Assembly: GCA_020698575.1 (NCBI GenBank)
Contig: CM036251.1
Span: forward strand, 32,925,288-32,989,287
Length of the DNA: 64,000 nucleotides
From: Bostrychus sinensis
Taxonomy: Eukaryota > Chordata > Actinopteri > Gobiiformes > Eleotridae
Direction: 5' to 3'
Below are positions 56,521 to 64,000 of this stretch, piece after piece. Position 1 is the first letter of the stretch. Each line of letters opens with the position of its first letter. The notes beneath the pieces are model-generated. The model did no database searches and was not told the origin of the DNA. It saw nothing but the letters and a program-made list of their open reading frames with translations. A program made the translations under genes and the position numbers.

Positions 56521-57890
56521 TTAGCACAAAGGGCAACTTAAAATCATGAAGAAAATGACATTACATGCATACAAAAACACTTAATCTTTGTCACTTCTGC
56601 ATGTGCCCTTTTCATGCCCTGCTGCACTAAAGTCTAATTTATAAATTACATACATGGCTGCCCAAAGAGACATCCAACACTTACCCATATGCACACAGAG
56701 ATATATGCCAAATACGGCTCAATTTGCATGCTCCATCACTTCCTGGTGCACTCCTCCAAACATATGTTTCCACCAGGCTGCCTTATTGACACGGTGGTTG
56801 GATGAGTAGATGGATGTCAGGATGAAAAAAGGGGACAGATTAAATAAGGGACGGTTACACTGGTTGGGTTGCAAGGAATAGATTTGTTTCAAGTGGAAGA
56901 TTTGACTTTGGTGGAAGAGACAGAGTTTAAAAGCTGTTTTTTTTTTTTTTTTCATTTTCTAATTTATTAAAAGTAGTCGTGCATGAAGACACAGGCACTT
57001 TAAAACTGATTTAGCCTCAGCAGTGATATTGATTTGTTTACACAACACATTTGAAAAAAATTGGAATATGAGAATTTGTTGTAACAGTGTGCATATATGT
57101 AATTGTAAGCCTGTTTTTTCTTTATTTAAAATGTATAGTTTCAGAATAATGCTCTTTACAAGGTAGCTCAAAAGAGCTTTAAATATCCCTTTTCCCTCCA
57201 TTGTTCAAGGTTTACTAATGCAAAAAGGTGTCAATTTGAGCAGTTAATACAGCAGTTATTATCTCGTAATACAGTTTATGTTTTGCATAAACAAGATGGC
57301 TTTGGGAAAAGGTAACTAGGAGTGTTATTTTTGTGTTTGTGCAGTCAGTGGGCATGTAAAAACTATTTGCATGCTGATGTTTTGCCAGTCCTTTTAAAAT
57401 GTGCAATCTGGCTCACAAGCTAAAGGCTACATGCTGCTAGTTACTGGAGGCTTATAACTTTTATTATATAAGTTAAGTTATAATAAGTTATTATATGAGT
57501 TATTATCATTAATAACTTGTACCTATGTTTCCTCTTAAAAGTCTGTTAAACTGAGAGTGAGCTCAAGGAGATTAATATTCATATAATGGCCAACTATACC
57601 CTAAGTGCTCTGCTAAAAATTTGCACATTTTAAACACTGACCAGCCTCACCAGTTGCTAACATGTTTCACAGAACCATCAGAGTTACCTGCCATGGAAAG
57701 CTTTTAGTGTGGGAAGTTTGGATAAAAAAATAACACAAACACATTGCATTAAAAACGATGGGTTTTAGTGAACTCCATATTCTAGCGCTAATCAATTGAA
57801 TTTGCATGCTCATATACAGTACAACTATTGAAAATACCACAGCCTACAAGGGACATTTGTTTGTGCCACCTATAACATTGTGTACACTTT
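56521..57890. other. No gene seen
   Basis: A T-tract lies at 56938-56953. An AT palindromic stretch (TTATAACTTTTATTATATAA and relatives) lies at 57449-57518. No supported gene. Confidence 0.35.
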
Positions 57891-57894
57891 ACAC

Positions 57895-58115
57895 CAGCTA
57901 TCCACAAATCCCCAAAGTCAAGAGTGTCGTGCCCCCCTTAAATTTTCCGAAAATCCCAAGCGGACCCCATACAATAAAACTTCACCCTCTTTAAAAAGGC
58001 TATGTCATGTTTTTCTCTATAGATTGCTATAAAAAACATAACAAAAAACATTTTATGTACGTAATAGAGATAACCTCTGAGGGCCCTTCGCACCCCACTT
58101 TGGGAGCCACTGCTT
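57895..58115. repeat. Dispersed repeat G (copy 1)
   Basis: It shares with 61190-61510 the blocks CC(A/C)AAGCGGACCCC/CACGTGGACCCC, TTTTTATGTAC(G)TAATAGA and ACCTCTGAGGGCC..CCCCACTTTGGGAGCCACTG. Both read the same way. Class unknown. Confidence 0.45.
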
Positions 58116-59105
58116 TCCACATTTTCACAGTATGCTCTCTTAAGCTGTATTGCACTGTATTCAGGTCATGCCACATGTTTTACTGTATCTGTTATTACTG
58201 CTAAATACTTCTAACATTGTTACACCTCTCCCTGGAGTAGACAGATGTTTTTTTATGCTGAATTCACCCCAAACATCATATCAGGTTTACCCTGATGCCT
58301 TCCCATCCTCTGAGGAATCCTTACACCCTCCGCAGTGTCAGAGTGACCCCTGCTGCTCCCATTACAGCTTGTTAAAACAATTCTATTTGGCAAGTGTCTG
58401 CCTCATACCTCACCCCTGCACCTCCGTGTGTGTTCATGTACGTGCGCAGGTTTTACAGTGAACAGATGTCAGCATATGCCGCTGTACTCAAGCCCATTAA
58501 TACACGTCTAGTGGTGTTTGGAGCCGGATGTGTCTGAGTTTGTCAACAGCTGGCGTTATTTGCAGTGTGCTCCATTTGCGTTGGCATCTCGGCATCTAAT
58601 ACGTGATGGTGATATACATCTTTGTTTAGCATTTAGATGGAGACAGGAGTGTGACTTTGAGATGTGTGCCGATTGCAGATTTTCGTGTTTTGGCATGTTT
58701 AGGAGAATGGGAAGATATGGACGCAAACCAACAACGATTGTGCCAGTGTTTGGATTGAGTTGGATACATCATGTGCATGTAAAACATCTTCAGAACTCTC
58801 AATTTGTGTAGTTTCAAGAGTGTTTGAAGATTTAGAGGACTAAAAAGTCAATACATTTATATACAAGGTGTTGTGTTAAAAAATGTACTCTTTGCATATT
58901 TCTGTTGCTATATTAATAAAAAACAGAAAAACACTAAAGACACAGAGAATTTTGTTACTACACTGAGGAAAACTGAGCACTGCAGTAGAAGAAGCAAATA
59001 TTTAGTTTCAAAGTAGACATTTTTTTCAAGAAAGTTCACAACCTGAATCCAGTAAATTGATTTTCTGTAGCTTTTTGTTAAAAACATACAGTACTTGTTA
59101 ACAGT
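58116..59105. other. No gene; candidate conserved block at 58460-58780
   Basis: 58460-58780 is unique-looking (ATGCCGCTGTACTCAAGCCC, AACAGCTGGCGTTATTTGCA, GGCATCTCGGCATCTAATAC) with a 97-residue frame that has no domain. Conservation is untested. Confidence 0.25.
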
Positions 59106-59108
59106 ATT

Positions 59109-59405
59109 GGGGCAACAGTTGTTCAGGTCGACCTATAACTGGAAGATTGGTGGTTCAAATCCTGCTCTCCCTAGTTCATAATGTAGTTGTCTCTTTAGGC
59201 AAGACACGTCATCCACCTGTATGAATGTGTTAGTGTGATTGTGTGTTTGATGGTGTTTGGAGAGGCCGTAGGTGCAGAATGGCAGCCAAGACTCTGTCAG
59301 TCTGCCCCAGGGCAGCTGTGGCTACAGAAGTAGCTCATCACCACTGAGTATGTGTGAGGAGTGATAGAATAATGGGCTCATGTAAAGCATTAAGAGAAAC
59401 CTTAT
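59109..59405 (+). mobile_element. tRNA-derived SINE
   Basis: The head is GGGGCAACAGTTGTTCAGGT; the B-box-like GGTTCAAATCC is at 59152-59162. The body has AGGCAAGACACGTCATCCAC, GGAGAGGCCGTAGGTGCAGA and CCCCAGGGCAGCTGTGGCTA. The tail is decayed (GTAAAGCATTAAGAG). It has the same body as the 6971 SINE but a different head variant. Confidence 0.7.
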
Positions 59406-59459
59406 TAATGTAAAAGTGAATGATTATTTTTTTTAAATCATTTCCAGAATTACAATGTA

Positions 59460-59650
59460 AGTGATTTATGCAGCTCTGCCCTTCGGGGACTGCAACAGTA
59501 AATCATCTATAGTGATTTGCATACTGATTTTGACATACATGTTACTCCACATGCCTTTCTATGACACAACCCCATCTATTTGTCTTGGCTTGGGTCCAAC
59601 ACAAAAAGTACACTGCATTTTGCACTTCCACCAGCTGATGAAATTAACAT
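59460..59650 (+). repeat. Fish dispersed repeat fragment
   Basis: GTGATTTGCATACTGATTTT..ACATGCCTTTCTATGACACA..CATCTATTTGTCTTGGCTTG is a decayed copy of the repeat seen at 34.0 and 47.0 kb. Confidence 0.45.
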
Positions 59651-59793
59651 AACCACCTTTAATGTACTTTTAAAATGTATTTCATATAGCATGTTTACTC
59701 AAAATATGTTTGTCCTCATGAGGTGGATATCCTAGAAAATTCCTTTCTCAAAACAACAGTAGTGAAAATATACTGTATCTCAACCAGTTCTGC

Positions 59794-59957
59794 TTAAAAG
59801 TCCCCTATACTGCTAAATCAACATTTTTTTTTTTAGCTTTTAATCATGTTATAATGTTGTTTCCTCCTCAAAAACATCCCTACAAAGAAGACATTTTTCA
59901 TACAGGTGTCCAAAACTATTTCAAAAAGCCTGAAAAAGCAATATATGGCCCCTTTAA
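59794..59957 (+). mobile_element. TTAA MITE, family A, internally deleted copy
   Basis: TTAA at 59794-59797 and 59954-59957. Ends AAGTCCCCTATACTGCT and (reverse complement) AGGGGCCATATATTGCT agree at 12 of 17 positions. The interior jumps from AAAACATCCCTA directly to CAAAGAAGACATTTTTCATA, losing about 300 bp relative to the other copies. Only 164 bp remain, a typical deletion derivative. Confidence 0.7.
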
Positions 59958-61189
59958 TTGTACATAACCAACTTACATAGGAGGGGCGTGTTTGAGAACT
60001 TTAACATCAGTTCTGGCAAAAGTTCACTCAAAAGCCAGAGCACCCTAACTGAACTTAGAGAGTTTGCTGTTTACAACATTTGCTTCTCATGGAAATCCTT
60101 AGTAGTGCGTCTTTAATAGTAGAGTAACTTTATTTCCCATTAATTTTAAATGTCCTGTCATGTCCTGTCCTGAAGTAATAGTTATTATTTTGTTTTGCTT
60201 GGTGTTTTATAAAATTAGATTTGGAAATTACAGAGCAGCAAACCTCTTATCAAAGACAGCTTTGTGCCAAATGTGTCGCAATCATAATTAACTCCCTAAA
60301 CCTGTTTCTTGTTTATCATCTTCTCTTGCAATGATACCTGCCCCTTCTTCTTTTCACCTCAAGTTTAACTCAGGTCATCCTCCATTCAGTGCATTTTCCC
60401 TGGCCTTTATTAAATGTCAGTGACTCGCAGCGCTACGCTCACTGACCACCAGAGTGTGCTGTCTGATGGCATTGCCCTGTCCTTGTCAAGCTCTTGCCAG
60501 AATCCTCAGTCAGCCTTAAGCTATTAAATGTCCATTAGTGTTTCATTGAGAGAACAGCGGCTTGTGGATTGTTGTGTGGGTGATAAATGGCCACGTCCCG
60601 AAACCTGAACTATGGAGCTTTAGGAAAGAAGGAGTTGGCCAGAACAGCAAAAGAGCACCAGTGTGGGACAAAAAGGCTACATTTTTTATTCCTCTCTGTG
60701 TAAATACAAAAAATAAAATAATAATAATAACAAGAAGAAGAAGAAGAAATAGTAAAATAAAAAAGACTGTTTATGCTACAATAAACATTAAAGATTATAT
60801 TTAAACCAGCACACAAAAATTAATAACTGGTCCTAAGCCCTGAAAAATGGAGAGGGTTGCCTCAGGAAGGGCATCTGGCATAAAACCTGTGTCAAATGAA
60901 TATGCGAAGCACTGCACACTAGAGGGCAGGTGACCTGAAGGGAAAAGACAAAAGTTAAGAAAAAAATATGCAAAAACTATGCATTTTAGATCATCAGATC
61001 ATGATTTCTAAATATTTTATTGATTAAAAAATTTTAATAATATTATAGTGCAACCATTGTGACCATCTCTATTGTAAAGATATCTGGTCTTCTCCATGTG
61101 CCCAGCATCTCAGTCAATGGTATGTTTTTAACTAAAAAGCAATTCTGGGTATTATTCCTAATTGCCTACTCTCTTAATAAGAAAATACG
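59958..61189. other. No gene; candidate conserved block and repeat scrap
   Basis: 60250-60560 is unique-looking. GAAGGGCATCTGGCATAAAA at about 60868 is the reverse of the dispersed GATGCCCTTC repeat. ACACTAGAGGGCAG (60917-60930) is CTCF-core-like. (AAG)n lies at 60733-60748. Confidence 0.3.
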
Positions 61190-61510
61190 GAAGTCAAATC
61201 AATTAAAATTCAAAATTAGAAAATCTCACGTGGACCCCCAACAAAAAAACTTCTAAAAAAACTTCCAAAACTTTATTAAAAAGACTGTAATATTTTTCTA
61301 CATATATTTCTGTACAAAATATAGCCCAAAACAATGACTGTTAGCTAAAAATTGTTTTAAAGTAATATTTTTAAATATGTATATAACTGAAATCCATTTA
61401 AAACTCAGTTTCTTTTTATGTACTTAATAGACGACCTCTGGGGGGCCCCCTGCAGTACCTTCATGACCCCCAGGGGGCCTTGTACTCCACCTTGGGAACA
61501 ACTGTCCTAG
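61190..61510. repeat. Dispersed repeat G (copy 2) with a GC-rich hairpin
   Basis: Same blocks as 57895-58115. Near its right end a perfect 9-bp stem (GGCCCCCTG 61444-61452, CAGGGGGCC 61471-61479) with an 18-nt loop stands out in otherwise AT-rich DNA. Confidence 0.5.
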
Positions 61511-62760
61511 ACTATTCCAGCCGTATGGGGTCACAAGCCACTGTACTGTTTGTGTCAGTCCTAAACCTGGATTAATGGAGAGTGAACTACAGCGCTAAAT
61601 GTCTGATGGGAAAGTAGAATAGATATGTATAAGATTAGACAGAGCATGACTTTTTGATGTTGTTGTTGGTGGTCTGGTCTGATGTATCGACCCACTAACA
61701 ACAGTCCCGTGGCTCTAACGACCGTGGATCTGCTGGTGGGGCTCCGCATGTGAGCACTGACCGTTTGGCCCCTATAAACGTCGCGCTTTTATTGGACAAC
61801 TCAGCCGTTTCTCTCATCCGTCATCACAGCAAGGGCTCGGAGTGGGGACCAGGTGCGGATTGAGGGGTAAAAATGTGTGTGCGCTCTGCTGCTGTATCCA
61901 TTATTAATGACCTCATCCTGCTGGTCCTGCTGTCCAAGAGAGACCGACTGGGATGGGACAAAAGAATCAGAGCGGTACTAGGAAATGACAAATAGAATGG
62001 GATAAGAGAGTTGTGCAGAAAGGCATATGGTGAAGACTTGATTTGATTAATAATTATGAGTTCTGTCAGATATGGAGAGGCTGCTTCATCTCTCCTGCTG
62101 TCCAATAGAAGGCAATTATACAGGATTTATATCATGGGGCCTATCACTGCTTTTATGGTACAATAAACCCTATAACAAGATTTTTTCCAGAAGTCACCAC
62201 ATTTTCAATAGAGATCAGCATTACACACACAAAATTTAAAAAGTTTAAAAAAATGTTTATACTTTTTATTTTATTTTATAGAGATAATCAATGCTAAACA
62301 TATCATAGGATCCATAATACTGTAAGCTTTTTTTTTTTTTTCTTTTTTTTTTCTTTTTTTTCATTTTTTGGTCAAATATACTTTGTTTATATAGAACTCT
62401 TTACATTTCAAGATTAAACAATATACCATAAGCGCAGGTACACACAAATGAGCAAAAGTATGCATGTATACATACAACATAAGAGAGCAAACTTGCATTA
62501 AAAAAAAAAAAAAAACTACAAAAACAATAAAGATCCAGAACAAAACAATAAAAAAGAATAATAACAACAATAATAATAATTCTAAATAATAATACTCCCA
62601 CAGTAAATACACATACATACTGTATATGTAAATGTATAAAAAATAAATAAATAAATAATAAAATAGACAAAAATGAATAAACAATTAAACAAAGAGGAAA
62701 AAGAACTGTGTAACTTTTACATAATTTAATTCAATAAATATATCTATATACATTAATAAA
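61511..62760. other. No gene proved; promoter-like stretch near 61770
   Basis: 61670-61900 is unique and CpG-bearing, with CCCCTATAAACG (TATAAA at 61773-61778) and ATTGG about 20 bp further on. It could be a promoter or a conserved element. 62326-62362 is T-rich, and 62500-62680 is A-rich with simple repeats. The minus-strand frames at 62361-62684 are low complexity. Confidence 0.3.
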
Positions 62761-62769
62761 TAGCAGTAT

Positions 62770-63060
62770 TTACGCTGAACAAAAACGCTTTTTTTTTGCT
62801 CCCATTTTTCAACAGCCACTTTTATTGTGGTCAACCTAAGGCACACCTGTGCAATATTCATGCTGTCTGATCAGCATCTTGATAAACCACACCTGTGAGG
62901 TGGATGGAATATCTCGGCAAAGGAGAAGTGCTCACTCACACAGATTTCCACAGATTTGTGAACAATATTTGAGAGAAATAGGCCTTTCGTGTACAAAGTT
63001 GATGATAAATGGTATCAAAAACAAAAGTGTTGTGTTTATATTTTTGTTCCATGTATATAT
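62770..63060. mobile_element. Non-autonomous Tc1/mariner element (internal deletion)
   Basis: The ends GAACAAAAACGCTTTTTTTT and (reverse complement) GGAACAAAAATATAAACACA are inverted repeats. The inside reads TTATTGTGGTCAACCTAAGG, GCACACCTGTGCAATATTCA, CACACCTGTGAGGTGGATGG and AACAATATTTGAGAGAAATA. I recognise this as both flanks of a widespread fish Tc1-like transposon joined without its transposase gene. Confidence 0.7.
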
Positions 63061-63633
63061 TAAAATATAAAAGCATTAATATTATAAACCTTTACATTTA
63101 TTCATATTTTTATCCACTTATAAATAAATAAATAAACATTACCATAAATCCTGCTTCCCTGATAATACATTATATATTACATACATAACAACTTTATTGT
63201 GTCATTATACAAATAAAAAATATAAAGTTGGGCATAAAATTGCAACCCACACACTACACATGTTCAGTGTCAGTGTCTGGGTAAAGAGCATTAGCAACTG
63301 GCTAATTTTTGCACCTCAGTACAAATTAGCATTAGCCACCAAAATTGCAAGTTGGGCATAAAAAAGATGGTTTTGGCAAATTGCAATCCACACATCCGTT
63401 CAATGTCAATGTCTGGGTAGAGAACATTAGCACCCAGATACATTTTAAGCTGCTTTTTTCATGGGAGCAATTAGTGCCACATAAGCTAAAGGGCTAATAG
63501 TGTTGTCAGAATGCACACAGTTTTTGATGACAAAGGTGTATATTAACAGGCAATGATGTCTATTATGGTTCTGTAATTTCTTATTCAGCATAGTAGTAGA
63601 GGTTAGTGACTTTTAGTATGCAGCTTTAGCTTA
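63061..63633. other. No gene seen
   Basis: Two copies of AAGTTGGGCATAAAA (about 63226 and 63350) with similar followers (TTGCAA(C/T)CCACACA, AGTGTCTGGGTA/CAATGTCTGGGTAGAG) show a local duplication of about 125 bp. Otherwise unassigned. Confidence 0.4.
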
Positions 63634-64000
63634 CAGTTATATCAATAAGTATTTGGACACTGACACAAGTTTTGTTATTTCAGCTCTTAACCAAAACATA
63701 TTCAAAATACAGTTATATAATTCTCTGATGAAACTCTTGAAACTCTTTGATGTGTGGCTGCCTCTTTTTCAGGAGTTCAAAAGTAATTGGACAGATGGAC
63801 ATTACCATGAATAAAATGTTTATTTTTAATACTTTGCAATGACTGCCTGAAGTCTGGAGTCCATGGACATCACCAAACCCTGGGTTTCCTAATTTATGTT
63901 GCTTTGCCAGGCCTTTACTGCAGCTGTCTTCAGTCATTGGTCATTTGTGGGTTTTTCTACAAGTCTTGTCAAAAACAGGTGTAATTCATGCTCAATTGGG
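63634..64000 (-). mobile_element. Tc1/mariner transposon, cut by the window edge
   Basis: It begins CAGTTATATCAATAAGTATT after a TA. Matching known fish Tc1/mariner families, it then carries the minus-strand end of a transposase: PIEHELHLF (the DDE Glu region), LKTAAVKAWQS and LVMSMDSRLQAVIAKY, with stop codons between them. The copy is dead; the rest lies beyond 64000. Confidence 0.75.

Noticed and set aside
62361..62684. Hydrophobic minus-strand membrane protein
   Set aside because: Low-complexity A/T-rich DNA with simple repeats makes runs of Leu, Ile and Phe; no start context or domain.
1..64000. CRISPR array, operon or prokaryotic features
   Set aside because: All regular repeats are vertebrate-type micro- or minisatellites, and no spacer-repeat pattern or ribosome-binding sites are present.

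Overview
The window looks like teleost fish nuclear DNA. It is AT-rich and has no dense coding or operon structure. It is packed with degenerate repeats that are typical of fish: tRNA-headed SINEs, RTE/Rex-type LINE tails, Tc1/mariner elements, a Penelope-like retroelement, TTAA-flanked MITEs, and micro- and minisatellites. The species cannot be named from this sequence alone. Most open frames in the window are chance frames in repeats or low-complexity DNA.

The only host-gene signal I can support is at about 40.3-40.8 kb on the + strand. A purine- and CpG-rich leader is followed by an ATG in a full GCCATGG context (40759), 11 codons, and a strong GTAAGT splice donor (40792). This looks like the 5' leader and first coding exon of a gene whose remaining exons lie far downstream. 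I do not recognise the gene. Several non-repetitive stretches, at about 8.9, 27.9, 31.9, 36.1, 43.3, 51.8, 58.5, 60.4 and 61.8 kb, have the texture of conserved non-coding DNA. This cannot be confirmed without alignment.

Layout by region. 0-11 kb holds a tandem minisatellite, TAG-triplet tracts, several MITE copies, a tRNA-type SINE and an RTE tail. 11.2-13.1 kb holds a 5'-truncated Penelope-like element (RT followed by GIY-YIG nuclease) inserted inside a MITE and flanked by a 14-bp direct repeat. 13-26 kb has further MITEs, including two TTAA-flanked elements that share one TTAA, and SINE pieces. 26.9-27.6 kb is a long CTA-triplet array. 28.8 kb has a Rex3-like LINE end. 32.4-32.9 kb has a foldback-type element. 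33-40 kb has more MITEs and other dispersed repeats. 40.3-40.8 kb is the candidate first exon. 42.9-54.7 kb is rich in MITEs; at 49.6-51.4 kb a decayed Tc1 transposon lies inside a MITE and is followed by an inverted copy of its own left flank. 55.6-56.5 kb is a 43-bp minisatellite. 59-64 kb has a SINE, a deletion-derivative MITE, a deleted Tc1 relative, and the start of another Tc1/mariner element cut by the window edge.

The most informative structures are the nested insertions, because they give relative insertion ages, and the MITE families that carry CTCF-core-like motifs. I found no clearly new multi-gene system.
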